A DNA stretch of 64,000 bases. Source: JBCCFC01 sp965213595 (lineage in GTDB: Bacteria; Chloroflexota; Anaerolineae; Caldilineales; Caldilineaceae). Shown one piece after another: positions 17,005-25,647 of the stretch (position 1 is its first letter; every line of letters begins with the position of its first letter). The position numbers and the translations under genes were made by a program. Where the stretch lies: positions 310,001-374,000 of the forward strand of contig CBDBZO010000002.1 in NCBI GenBank assembly GCA_965213595.1, given 5' to 3'. Under the pieces are notes generated by a model. That model made no database searches. It was not told where the DNA came from and saw only the letters and a program-made list of their open reading frames with translations.

Positions 17005-18759
17005 TTAGACCCTCGCCTTGTCTACTTCCTCGATCTGCCCCTGCTTGGCCTTTTCCTCCTCCACTAGGACGCGGCGCAGCACCTTGCCCACCTGAGACTT
17101 AGGCAACTCGTCGCGGAATTCCATCAGCTTGGGCACTTTGTACGGCGCGAGATTTTCCTTGCAGAAGGCGGTGATCTCCTCCTGGGTGGCCTGCTGGCCC
17201 GGCTTGAGCACGACAAAGGCCTTGACCGTCTCGCCGCGCCGCGGGTCCTGCACGCCAGCAACCGCGGCCTCCATCACCTTGTCGTGCATAAAGAGCACCT
17301 CCTCGACTTCGCGCGGGACGATGTTGTAGCCGCTGGCGATAATCAAATCCTTCTTGCGGTCCACAATGTAGAAGTAGCCGTCCTCGTCCATCTTACCGAT
17401 GTCACCCGAATGGAACCAGCCCTCGTCGTCGATGGCCATGGCCGTCTCATCCGGCACGTTCCAGTAGCCGCTCATCACCTGCGGCCCCTTGATGCAAATT
17501 TCACCCTCTTCGCCCACGCCCAGCCGCTCGTAGCGACCGTCATCGTTGGGCTCCAGGCTAAAGACGGCCAGCTCCGTCTCCGGCAGCGGCACGCCGATCG
17601 AGCCGTAGCGCTTCTCGCCAAAAATCGGATTGGCCGAGGCCACGGGCGAGGTCTCCGTCAGCCCGTAGCCCTCCACCAGCCGCCCGCCGGTAATCTTCTC
17701 AAAGCGCTGCGCCACCTCCACCGGCAGCGCCATGCCGCCGCTGAGGCAGGCCTTGATCGAGGTCAAATCATACTCCGCAATTTTCTCGTGGTTGGTGAGC
17801 GCCACGTACATAGTGGGAATGCCGGGGTAGACGGAGACGCGCTCGCGGTGGATGATCTCCATGATCAGGTCGATGTCGCGCGGGTTGGGGACGATGATCA
17901 GCTCGGCCCCGGTGTAGAGCGCCAGCAACATGCCGACCGTCATCCCGTAGACGTGAAAGTTGGGCAGCGCACCGAGCAGCGTCTCCTTGCCGTGCTCCAG
18001 GCCGGAGAACCACGCGTCCATCTGCATCGTGTTGGCAACGAGGTTGCCGTGCGTCAACACCGCAGCCTTGGCGCGGCCCGTGGTGCCGCCGGTGTACTGG
18101 AAGAGCGCGTTGTCGTCGTAGCCAACGCTGACTGCTGGTGCGCTGGTCGGCTGTGCCTGCAGCAACTCGTAAAAATTGCGCACGCCCGACACGCCGGAAA
18201 CGTCCGCCGACATGCCGCTCTCCTTCGTCTGCCGCGCCACGAGCTGCTTGAAGGGAAAGCCCAGCGAATCCTCCACGTTGGTGACGATCACGTTGCGCAG
18301 ACCCGTGTTGGCGCGAATCTTTTCCAGGTTCGCCACCAGCCCGCTCAGCAGCACAATCGTCTCGGCGCCGCTATCCTCCAGCTGATGTTGAAGCTCGCGC
18401 GGCGTGTAGGTCGGGTTGGTGTTGACCACAACCGCGCCCGCCTTGAGCGTGCCAAAGTAGGCGATGACCTGCTGCGGCAGGTTGGGCAACATCAGCGAGA
18501 CGCGGTCGCCCTTCTGCACGCCGAGCGAGATGAGCGCGTTGGCAAAGCGATTGGTCGCCTCGTCCAGCTCGCGGTAGCTGAGCTTGGACTGAATTTTGAG
18601 GCCGAGCGGCAGATATTTGAGCACCATGCGCAGGGCCGTTTTGTCGCCGTAGCGCTGGCCGGGGCCTCGCATCAGCTCGACGAGATTCTGGTGCGGAATC
18701 TCAACGGTTTTGGGTACGCCCGGTTCGTAATGTGCTTGCCAAGTAGCGGCGTTGGACAT
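17005..18759 (-). CDS. fadD: Long-chain fatty acid--CoA ligase
   Basis: A 584-residue acyl-CoA synthetase of the ANL superfamily. It activates fatty acids with ATP and CoA. Motifs seen are the P-loop-like YTGGTTGRAKAA, GYGLTETSPVASA, the ATP-binding GWFHSGDIGKMDEDGYFYIVDRKKDLI, and the C-terminal PKSQVGKVLRR with the catalytic lysine. I take the ATG at 18759 because AAGGAG lies just upstream; an in-frame ATG at 18852 would add 31 residues unlike the family and would overlap the promoter. It is divergent from proS. Confidence 0.92.
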   Translation of the reverse strand: MSNAATWQAHYEPGVPKTVEIPHQNLVELMRGPGQRYGDKTALRMVLKYLPLGLKIQSKLSYRELDEATNRFANALISLGVQKGDRVSLMLPNLPQQVIAYFGTLKAGAVVVNTNPTYTPRELQHQLEDSGAETIVLLSGLVANLEKIRANTGLRNVIVTNVEDSLGFPFKQLVARQTKESGMSADVSGVSGVRNFYELLQAQPTSAPAVSVGYDDNALFQYTGGTTGRAKAAVLTHGNLVANTMQMDAWFSGLEHGKETLLGALPNFHVYGMTVGMLLALYTGAELIIVPNPRDIDLIMEIIHRERVSVYPGIPTMYVALTNHEKIAEYDLTSIKACLSGGMALPVEVAQRFEKITGGRLVEGYGLTETSPVASANPIFGEKRYGSIGVPLPETELAVFSLEPNDDGRYERLGVGEEGEICIKGPQVMSGYWNVPDETAMAIDDEGWFHSGDIGKMDEDGYFYIVDRKKDLIIASGYNIVPREVEEVLFMHDKVMEAAVAGVQDPRRGETVKAFVVLKPGQQATQEEITAFCKENLAPYKVPKLMEFRDELPKSQVGKVLRRVLVEEEKAKQGQIEEVDKARV

Positions 18760-18851
18760 GGGTTGCTCCTTGTTGGAATTGAGAGGCACCGAGGCAGCGG
18801 GAAGCCGGTGCGCAGGATTTACAGTTGGGTCAAGAGGGAAACGTTGCTCCA

Positions 18852-18879
18852 ATTATACCACAACTCCTTTGACATCCAA
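18852..18879 (-). promoter_or_regulatory. fadD promoter, overlapping the proS promoter
   Basis: On the minus strand, TTGGAT (18879-18874) and TATAAT (18857-18852) are 16 bp apart. The -35 hexamer overlaps the -35 box of the opposing proS promoter by one base. Confidence 0.65.
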
Positions 18880-18897
18880 CTTGCTCCAGATTACACT
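18869..18897 (+). promoter_or_regulatory. proS promoter
   Basis: A consensus TTGACA at 18869-18874 and TACACT at 18892-18897 are 17 bp apart. The implied leader is about 180 nt long and has no recognisable T-box. Confidence 0.75.
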
Positions 18898-19085
18898 GTG
18901 GGGCGAGGCTTTTTTGACCAAATTTTGACCAAGATTCATTATCCCGTCCAAATCCCGTCCAAATCGTGGTGCGTGGTGCATAATACTTATACTGATGAGC
19001 ACAGTTGGTTCGGTGTAAAATATCGACCCACGTCAGTCACGGTTCACACACCACGCATCACGCACCACGTCTCGGAGTCCCCACC

Positions 19086-20882
19086 ATGCGAATGTCCAAC
19101 CTCTTCTTTCAAACGCTGCGCGAGCCGCCGGCAGACGCCGAAATCGCCAGCCACCAGCTGCTGATCCGGGCGGGCATGGTGCGCCAGCTCGCCGCCGGCC
19201 TGTGGGATTTTATGCCGCTGGGGATGCGCGTCAAGCAGAAGGTGGAGCAGATTATCCGCGAGGAGATGGACGCGATTGGCACGCAGGAGATTGTGCTGCC
19301 GGTGGTCCACCCGGCGGAAATTTGGAAAGAGACGGGCCGCTGGTACGAGATCGGCGACGACATGGCGCGCTTCCAGGATCGCCACGGGCGGGACATGGTG
19401 CTCGCGATGACGCACGAAGAAATTGTCGCCGACATGGTGCGGCAGGTCGTGAGCAGCTATCGCCAACTGCCCTTTGCGCTCTATCAAATCCAGACCAAGT
19501 TTCGCGACGAGCCGCGCCCCCGCGCCGGGATGATCCGCGTGCGCGAATTTACGATGAAGGACGCCTACTCGTTTGACAAAGATTGGGCCGGGCTGGATGA
19601 CTACTATCGCAAAAGCTACCAGGCCTACTTTAACATTTTTCGCCGCTGCGGGCTGGAGGTGATCGCCGTAGAGGCGGACGTGGGCATGATGGGCGGCACG
19701 CTGGCGCACGAGTTTATGGCGCTGCTGCCGATTGGCGAAGACACGATTCTCATCAGCGAGGAATCGGGCTACATGGCCAACCGGCAGATTGCCACCTTCC
19801 AAAAGCCGGAGCCGCCCACGGATGCGCCGCAGCCGCTGGAGGAAGTCCACACGCCGGGCGTCAACACGATTGCCAAGCTGGCCGACTTTCTGGACATCGC
19901 CGAAAGTGAGACGGCCAAAGCGATCTTTATGGTCGCGCAAGTTGCCAATGAGCGGGCGGGCGAGGAAGGCCAGCCCAACACGCGCGATCAGTTTGTCTTC
20001 GCCGTGGTGCGCGGCGAGATGGAGCTCAACGAGACCAAGCTGACCAACGCCATCCAGGCGCGCTCGATGCGGCCGGCCACCGTCGAGGAAATTCGAGCCG
20101 TTGGCGCGGAGCCGGGCTACGGCTCGCCGCTGGGCGTGGATCGCGAGCGCGTGCTGCTCGTGGTCGACGATCTGGTCGCCGCCAGCCCCAATCTGGTGGC
20201 CGGGGCCAATCGCGTCGACTACCACTACCGCAACGTCAACCACGGTCGCGACTACCAGGCCGATCTCATCACCGATCTCGTGGCCGCCGCCGATGGCTAT
20301 CCCGACCCGCTGGGCGGTCGCCCGATGCAGGCCGTGCGCGGCGTCGAAGTCGGCAATATTTTCAAGCTGGGCACGAAATATACCGAAGCGCTCGGCGCGA
20401 CGTATTTAGATGAAAATGGCGAATCGCACCCCATCATCATGGGCTCCTACGGCATCGGCTCCGAGCGGCTGTTGGCGAGCGTGATCGAGCGCCACCACGA
20501 CGAGAATGGCATCTGCTGGCCGGTCAGCATCGCGCCCTACCAGGTCGCGCTGGTAAGCCTCGCCAACGCCAAGTCGCCGGAGGTCGCCGAGGCAGCGGAC
20601 GATATTTATCAGCAGCTTGTCGAGGCGGGCATCGACGTGCTCTACGACGACCGCGACGAGCGCGCGGGCGTCAAATTCAACGACGCCGACTTGATTGGCC
20701 TGCCCGTGCGCTTGACGGTGGGCGGGCGCGGGCTGAAGAACGGGATTGTCGAACTAAAGCTGCGGCGGACTGGCGAGAGCGGTGAGATTGCGCTGGACAA
20801 CTTAGTCGAGGGCGTGCGGGAGGCGATAGCGGGGGAGCAGGCGTGGATCGATGGGCTGCTAAAGGAGGAGAGGCTGAATTGA
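19086..20882 (+). CDS. proS: Prolyl-tRNA synthetase (bacterial type)
   Basis: A 598-residue class II synthetase charging tRNA-Pro. Motif 2 is seen as FRDEPRPRAGMIRVREFTMKDAYSF and motif 3 as IIMGSYGIGSERLLASVIE. The insertion (editing, YbaK-like) domain lies between them (about residues 230-400, including FVFAVVRGEMELNETKL), followed by the anticodon-binding domain (ISIAPYQVAL, VLYDDRDERAGVKFNDADLIG). The start RMSNLFFQTLREPPADAEIASHQLL is typical of the family. No clear ribosome binding site precedes the ATG at 19086. Confidence 0.95.
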   Translation: MRMSNLFFQTLREPPADAEIASHQLLIRAGMVRQLAAGLWDFMPLGMRVKQKVEQIIREEMDAIGTQEIVLPVVHPAEIWKETGRWYEIGDDMARFQDRHGRDMVLAMTHEEIVADMVRQVVSSYRQLPFALYQIQTKFRDEPRPRAGMIRVREFTMKDAYSFDKDWAGLDDYYRKSYQAYFNIFRRCGLEVIAVEADVGMMGGTLAHEFMALLPIGEDTILISEESGYMANRQIATFQKPEPPTDAPQPLEEVHTPGVNTIAKLADFLDIAESETAKAIFMVAQVANERAGEEGQPNTRDQFVFAVVRGEMELNETKLTNAIQARSMRPATVEEIRAVGAEPGYGSPLGVDRERVLLVVDDLVAASPNLVAGANRVDYHYRNVNHGRDYQADLITDLVAAADGYPDPLGGRPMQAVRGVEVGNIFKLGTKYTEALGATYLDENGESHPIIMGSYGIGSERLLASVIERHHDENGICWPVSIAPYQVALVSLANAKSPEVAEAADDIYQQLVEAGIDVLYDDRDERAGVKFNDADLIGLPVRLTVGGRGLKNGIVELKLRRTGESGEIALDNLVEGVREAIAGEQAWIDGLLKEERLN

Positions 20883-20890
20883 GGCGTGAA

Positions 20891-20943
20891 GGGTCACCGT
20901 CCGGGGATTGCCGGTTGAGCCGACAGGCCGCGAACGGTGACCC
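20891..20943. repeat. GGGTCACCGT inverted repeat after proS
   Basis: GGGTCACCGT (20891-20900) and ACGGTGACCC (20934-20943) form a perfect 10-bp stem around a 33-nt GC-rich interior. It belongs to the GGTGAC-GTCACC family also seen at 40163, 49013 and 51584, and may end both convergent transcripts. Confidence 0.8.
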
Positions 20944-20957
20944 TCCCGTTTTGCGCG

Positions 20958-21293
20958 CTAACGCCCGCGCATCAGGTTGCCGCCGAGCGTAACAAATGCG
21001 CTGAAGAGACGAATTACGATTTGCAGCAGGAGCAGCGGCACGCCGTAGGTCAGCAGTGCGGGGGCGTGGAAGCGAAATTCCTGGCCGTAGGCAAAGAACT
21101 CCAGCGCGAAATCGACCTCGCGCAGGTAGCCCAGCAGCGCGATCTGCTCCGGCGCGTTAAAGAAGAGCGTGACCAGGTAGATCAGCCAGCCGCCAATCAG
21201 GATGCCGACCAGCAGCAGCAGGAAGCCCGCCGCCTTGCCCAAGCTAAAGCCCTTGAAGAGATCCGCAAAGGGAGTTTGAGTTTCGAGCGACAT
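20958..21293 (-). CDS. Small two-helix membrane protein
   Basis: A 111-residue protein with two hydrophobic helices (AAGFLLLLVGILIGGWLIYLVTLFF and LLTYGVPLLLLQIVIRLFSAFVTLGG). It has a short charged start (MSLETQTPFADLFKGFSLGK) and ends in MRGR. The ATG at 21293 follows AGGAGG, so the start is well supported. I do not recognise the family. It reads towards proS and away from the cupin gene. Confidence 0.65.
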   Translation of the reverse strand: MSLETQTPFADLFKGFSLGKAAGFLLLLVGILIGGWLIYLVTLFFNAPEQIALLGYLREVDFALEFFAYGQEFRFHAPALLTYGVPLLLLQIVIRLFSAFVTLGGNLMRGR

Positions 21294-21454
21294 GGCGACC
21301 TCCTGACGCGTGATGCGTGAATGGGTGAGCGAAGGTTTGACGCACTGCAAAACCTCGCTGTGGGTACAGGATAGCACGAAGTCTGATGGGAATTATGACG
21401 AGAAGCTGTCGGCTGCGTGACCGCTGGCTGATGTAACGTCGGACGCAGCGCGGC

Positions 21455-21471
21455 GCGAAGCAGCACTTCGC
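21455..21471. repeat. GCGAAGC-AGC-ACTTCGC hairpin
   Basis: A near-perfect member of the GCGAAGC-NNN-GCTTCGC family, 18 bp ahead of the cupin gene. Confidence 0.7.
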
Positions 21472-21488
21472 ATTACGAGGAGCCCCCC

Positions 21489-21965
21489 ATGACCACCCCC
21501 AATAACCAATCCCCAAACTGGCGCGACCACGGCGTGCGCGTCGTTCCCGGCGACGGGCTGGACGCGAACACGCCGCAGACGCCGGGCATGGAGCGCGCGG
21601 CGGCGATCAACTTTGCCACGGCGGGCGCGCAAAAGCTGTGGGCGGGAACCGTTATGATTCATCCGAACGCGAAGACGGGCGCACACCACCACGGCGAGCT
21701 GGAGAGCGTCATTTACGTCGTGAGCGGGCGGGCGCGGATGCGCTGGGGCGAAGCGCTGGAGTACGTCGCCGAAGCGGAGGCGGGCGACTTTATTTTTATT
21801 CCGCCCTTCGTGCCGCACCAGGAGATCAACGCCAGCGAGGACGAGCCGCTGCACTGCGTCCTCGTGCGCAGCGACCAGGAGGCGGTGGTGGTCAATTTGG
21901 AGATCGCATCCGTCGAGGAGCCAGAGAGGGTGCGCTGGGTTGATCCGATTCATCGGGAAATATAA
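21489..21965 (+). CDS. Cupin-domain protein
   Basis: A 158-residue single-domain cupin. Cupin motif 1 is seen as AHHHGELESVIYVVSGRARMRWG (two or three His plus Glu for metal) and motif 2 as AEAGDFIFIPPFVPHQEIN. The substrate is not evident. Related small cupins act as isomerases, dioxygenases or sensors. It sits ahead of a GNAT gene, separated by an inverted repeat at 21968-22060, so the two need not be co-transcribed. Confidence 0.8.
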   Translation: MTTPNNQSPNWRDHGVRVVPGDGLDANTPQTPGMERAAAINFATAGAQKLWAGTVMIHPNAKTGAHHHGELESVIYVVSGRARMRWGEALEYVAEAEAGDFIFIPPFVPHQEINASEDEPLHCVLVRSDQEAVVVNLEIASVEEPERVRWVDPIHREI

Positions 21966-21967
21966 AG

Positions 21968-22060
21968 CGGAGTAGGCACGCCCACGTGCCGGGTCGATCC
22001 GGCGAGCTAGTCGAGTAGGCGGGTACGGCCCGTGCGCACGTGGGCGTGCGCACTCCTCAT
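21968..22060. repeat. GAGTAGGCACGCCCACGTGC inverted repeat
   Basis: GAGTAGGCACGCCCACGTGC near 21969 is mirrored by GCACGTGGGCGTGCGCACTC near 22036. A half-copy (CGCGTGGGCGTGCGAACTCC) lies at about 41389. Confidence 0.75.
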
Positions 22061-22073
22061 AGGAGAACACACC

Positions 22074-22868
22074 ATGCCCGAATTTACAGCAGGCGACCTC
22101 ATCACCCTGGCCGAGCGGCCCACGCTGGGCGAGAAATTTTGGCCGCAGAAGGAGCGCATCTGGGCTCCATTTATGCTGGAGGATGTGATTACGTCCAGCT
22201 TGTGGGGGCCGTACGTCTCTGGCGCATTTGCCGAATTCCAAAGCTATCTGGTGGTCGACGAGGCCCCAGTTGCCGTGGCGCAGACGATGCCCATCACCTG
22301 GGACGGCACGCTGGACGGGCTGCCGATTGGCTGGTCGGACGGCATGGTGCGTTCGGCGCGGGAGTACGATGAGGGAAAGTCGCCCAACACGCTAATGGCC
22401 ATTGAAATTTCGATTGCGCCAGAGTTTCACGGCCAGGGCGTCAGCTACCGCATGTTGGGCGAGGTGCGCAAGCTGGCCGAGCGCAAAGGCTTCCAGGCCG
22501 TGATCGTCGCCGTGCGCCCGTCGCTCAAGGCGCGCTACCCGCTTACGCCGATGGAGCGCTATGCTCGCTGGACGCGACCGGGCAAAAGCGGCGAGCCCGA
22601 ACCGTTCGACCCGTGGCTGCGCGCCCACTGGCGAGTCGGCGGCGAGATTTTGACGGTCGCGCACCCGTCGATGGTGATCGAGGCGACGGTTGACCAGTGG
22701 GAGGAATGGACGGGCGTGCAGTATCCCGAAAGCGGCGACTACGTCGTCGAGGGCGCGCTCTCGCCCGTGCAGATGGATCGGGAATTCAACCTGGGTCGCT
22801 ACGTGGAGCCAAACGTTTGGGTGCACCACCCGATCACCACGGCGAGGCTGGCGGAGCATGGGGCGTGA
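22074..22868 (+). CDS. GNAT-family acetyltransferase-like protein
   Basis: A 264-residue protein with a central GNAT core: MAIEISIAPEFHGQGVSYRMLGEVRKLAERKGFQAVIVAVRP holds the acetyl-CoA motif A (Gln/His-x-x-Gly-x-Gly type) and the following helix. The C-terminal 110 residues (FDPWLRAHWRVGGEILTVAHPSMVIEATVDQWEEWTGV) are conserved-looking and longer than in simple GNATs. The ATG at 22074 follows AGGAG, with a 6-nt spacer. The acceptor substrate is unknown. Confidence 0.75.
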   Translation: MPEFTAGDLITLAERPTLGEKFWPQKERIWAPFMLEDVITSSLWGPYVSGAFAEFQSYLVVDEAPVAVAQTMPITWDGTLDGLPIGWSDGMVRSAREYDEGKSPNTLMAIEISIAPEFHGQGVSYRMLGEVRKLAERKGFQAVIVAVRPSLKARYPLTPMERYARWTRPGKSGEPEPFDPWLRAHWRVGGEILTVAHPSMVIEATVDQWEEWTGVQYPESGDYVVEGALSPVQMDREFNLGRYVEPNVWVHHPITTARLAEHGA

Positions 22869-23320
22869 GTATTGATGCGGCACAAATCAAGACGGTATGC
22901 AAGCCGCGACCGGCGTTGATTGAAATCAACGCCTACCTTGCGAAGTGCGCTGATGGAGGCGTAGGAATCACTTGGGTAGTAGCAGGCGAGGCTAAGTGTC
23001 ATGCCCGCGAAGGCGGGAATTCATGCTCGGCTTACCCAGCGACATGGGGAATTAGCTGCAAGACTGGTTGCCTAATTCATGGATTCCTGCCTTCGCAGGA
23101 ATGACAGATTGCATCGAATTGTATAACCAAAATAATTGAACAATTTTGGCGATTTCATTAGCGCACTAACTTTGGGTGCAAACGCGCTTCAGCGCGTTTC
23201 GCAAACCAGGTGCGGAATTTATTCCGCGCCAGTGGTAGTCGACGAGCCATCTCCGCTGGCCACCAACGCTTGTGTTGAAAACCGCAAATTGGCACTAACC
23301 ACCTGGAAACTGGAGCCCGC
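22869..23320. repeat. Spacer with GCGAAGGCGGGAATTCATG inverted repeat
   Basis: TGTCATGCCCGCGAAGGCGG near 22997 and CCTGCCTTCGCAGGAATGAC near 23087 form a long imperfect stem over about 110 bp, a repeat of the widely seen TGTCATTCCTGCGAAGGCAGG kind. No gene was seen in the remaining spacer. Confidence 0.7.
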
Positions 23321-25591
23321 ATGATCATCGAAGGCCCCACCACCAAACGCGAATTCAAAACCGAAACCCTCCACGCCGACCTCGCCGTCATCGGCGGCGG
23401 CCTGGCGGGGACGTGCTGCGCGCTGACGGCGGCGCGCGCCGGGGCAAAGGTGGTGCTGATCCAGGATCGGCCCGTGCTCGGTGGCAACGCCTCCAGCGAA
23501 ATTCGGCTCTGGATCGCCGGGGCGACCGTCCACCTGCGCAGCAACAACCGCTGGGCGCGCGAAGGCGGCCTGCTCGACGAGCTGCTGCTGGAAAATCTAC
23601 ACCGCAACCCCGAAGGCAACCCGCTGATTTTTGACACCGTGCTGCTCGAAAAGGTCGTCGAGGAGCCGAACCTCACGCTGCTGCTCAACACCGCAGCCTT
23701 CAATGTTGAGAAAGCGAACGCGGACACAGTTGCCTCGGTGCGCGCCTTTTGCTCGCAAAATAGCACCGTGTACCACGTCGCCGCCCCGCTCTTTTGCGAT
23801 GCCTCCGGCGACGGTGTGATTGGCTTTTTGGCCGGAGCCGCCTTTCGCATGGGCGCGGAGGCGAAGAAGGAGTTTGGTGAGAGCTTTGCGCCGGACGCAT
23901 CCTATGGCGAGCTGCTCGGCCACTCGCTCTTCTTCTACAGCAAGGATGTGGGCCAGCCGGTGCGCTTTGTCCCGCCCAGCTACGCACTGGACGACATCGC
24001 GAAACTGCCGCGCTACCGCAGCATCAGCACGGACAAGTATGGTTGCCGGCTGTGGTGGGTCGAATACGGCGGGCGGCTGGACACGGTGCACGACACCGAG
24101 GCGATCAAGTGGGAGCTGTGGAAGGTGATCTATGGCATCTGGAACCACATCAAAAATTCGGGCGAATTCCCCGAAGCGGAGACGATGACGCTGGAGTGGG
24201 TGGGCACGATTCCCGGCAAGCGCGAGAGCCGCCGCTTCGAGGGGCCCTACATGCTGCGCGAAGGGGACATCGTCCGCCAGCGCCGCTTTGACGACGCCGT
24301 GGCCTACGGCGGCTGGTATCTCGACCTGCACCCCGCCGACGGCGTCTACGCCACCAATTTGCAGCACGGCGCGCGCGGCCACGTCAAGGGTCTCTATCAA
24401 ATTCCCTACCGCTGCTTCCACAGCCGCAATCTCCGCAATCTCTTCCTGGCCGGGCGCATTATCAGCTGCTCACACGTCGCCTTTGGCGCGACGCGCGTCA
24501 TCGCCACCTGCGCGGTCGGCGGACAGGCGGTCGGTATGGCGGCGGCCCTTTGCACACGGGAAAATCTACTGCCCGCCGATTTGAGCGAGCCGTCCCACGT
24601 GCGCCGGCTCCAGCGCGAGCTGATGCGCGTCAACCACCACATTCCCGGCCTGCATCTCGACGACCCAGAGGATTTAGTCACGCAGGCCGAAATTTCCGCC
24701 TCCAGCCGCTTGCAGCTGGCGCAGCTTCCCGCCGACGGCCCCGCCATCTTGCTCGACAACTCGCTGGCGCAGATGCTGCCCGTCCCCGCCGGTCGCCTGC
24801 CGCGGGTGACCTTTCGCGTGGATGTCGCGCAGTCGACCACGCTGCGCCTCGAAGTGCGCACCAGCAGCCGCCCCGACAACCACACGCCCGACGTGACGCT
24901 GGCCGTGCGGGAATATCAACTTGAGGTGGGTGACGATCAGGCCGTGGTGGCCGACTTTGAGGTCGACCTCGACGAAGCGCGCTACCTCTTTTTTTGCCTG
25001 ATGCAGAACGAGCACGTGCGCATTCACTGTAGCGAGCAGCGCATCACCGGGCTGCTGCGCGTTGCGTACAAAGAGACGCAGTCGCCGCCGCCGGACATCA
25101 GCGTGGAGACCTTTGAAATTTGGCCCGCCGAGCGTCGACCGGGCGGGTATAATTTCGCTTTCCAAATTGAGCCGCCGCTCGATCTCTTCGCGCCGCACAA
25201 CGTCGCCAACGGCCTCTACCGCCCTACCCGCCAGCCCAACGCCTGGCTCGCCGCCCCCACCGATCCGCGGCCCCGGCTGCAGCTGTCGTGGCCGCAGCCC
25301 CAGCGCATTGCCCAAATCGATCTCCACTTCGACACCGACTACGACCACCCGCTCGAGTCGGTCATGCAGGGCCACCCGGAGCGGGCCATCCCCTTCTGCG
25401 TCCGCCACTACCGCCTGCTGGACTGCACCGAGCGCGTGCTCCACGAGGAGCGGGAGAACCACCAGTCGTTCAACCGCATCCGCTTCGCCCAGCCGGTGGA
25501 GACGGCTGGGCTGAAGATCGAGCTGATCGCCAGCCACGGCGAAGTGCCCGCCGCGCTGTTTGGCGTGCGCTGTTACGAACGTGAGGCGTGA
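23321..25591 (+). CDS. FAD-dependent oxidoreductase (FAD_oxidored family)
   Basis: A 756-residue flavoprotein. The N-terminal ADLAVIGGGLAGTCCALTAARAGAKVVLIQ is the dinucleotide-binding fold (GxGxxG), followed by PVLGGNASSEIRLW, a signature of the family. The FAD-closing motif is seen in NLFLAGRIISCSHVAFGATRVIATCAVGGQAVGMAAALC (about residues 375-410). The last 300 residues form a separate beta-rich part (VTFRVDVAQSTTLRLEVRTSS and onward) of unknown role, perhaps carbohydrate binding. Enzymes of this family often sit in sugar or glycan catabolism. It converges with the P450 gene; an AT-rich inverted repeat at about 25578-25655 separates them. Confidence 0.82.
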   Translation: MIIEGPTTKREFKTETLHADLAVIGGGLAGTCCALTAARAGAKVVLIQDRPVLGGNASSEIRLWIAGATVHLRSNNRWAREGGLLDELLLENLHRNPEGNPLIFDTVLLEKVVEEPNLTLLLNTAAFNVEKANADTVASVRAFCSQNSTVYHVAAPLFCDASGDGVIGFLAGAAFRMGAEAKKEFGESFAPDASYGELLGHSLFFYSKDVGQPVRFVPPSYALDDIAKLPRYRSISTDKYGCRLWWVEYGGRLDTVHDTEAIKWELWKVIYGIWNHIKNSGEFPEAETMTLEWVGTIPGKRESRRFEGPYMLREGDIVRQRRFDDAVAYGGWYLDLHPADGVYATNLQHGARGHVKGLYQIPYRCFHSRNLRNLFLAGRIISCSHVAFGATRVIATCAVGGQAVGMAAALCTRENLLPADLSEPSHVRRLQRELMRVNHHIPGLHLDDPEDLVTQAEISASSRLQLAQLPADGPAILLDNSLAQMLPVPAGRLPRVTFRVDVAQSTTLRLEVRTSSRPDNHTPDVTLAVREYQLEVGDDQAVVADFEVDLDEARYLFFCLMQNEHVRIHCSEQRITGLLRVAYKETQSPPPDISVETFEIWPAERRPGGYNFAFQIEPPLDLFAPHNVANGLYRPTRQPNAWLAAPTDPRPRLQLSWPQPQRIAQIDLHFDTDYDHPLESVMQGHPERAIPFCVRHYRLLDCTERVLHEERENHQSFNRIRFAQPVETAGLKIELIASHGEVPAALFGVRCYEREA

Positions 25592-25647
25592 ATATTTGAA
25601 ACGTGAAGACTGGGTGACCACGCCTCACGCATCAAATATTCAAATAC

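Noticed and set aside
18898..19085. T-box riboswitch ahead of proS
   Set aside because: No T-box core (TGGNACCGCG-like bulge) or specifier stem is visible, and no terminator hairpin precedes the start.
17284..19164. 626-residue open frame opposite fadD
   Set aside because: It overlaps fadD and the fadD/proS promoters entirely, and its composition is that of an antisense frame.
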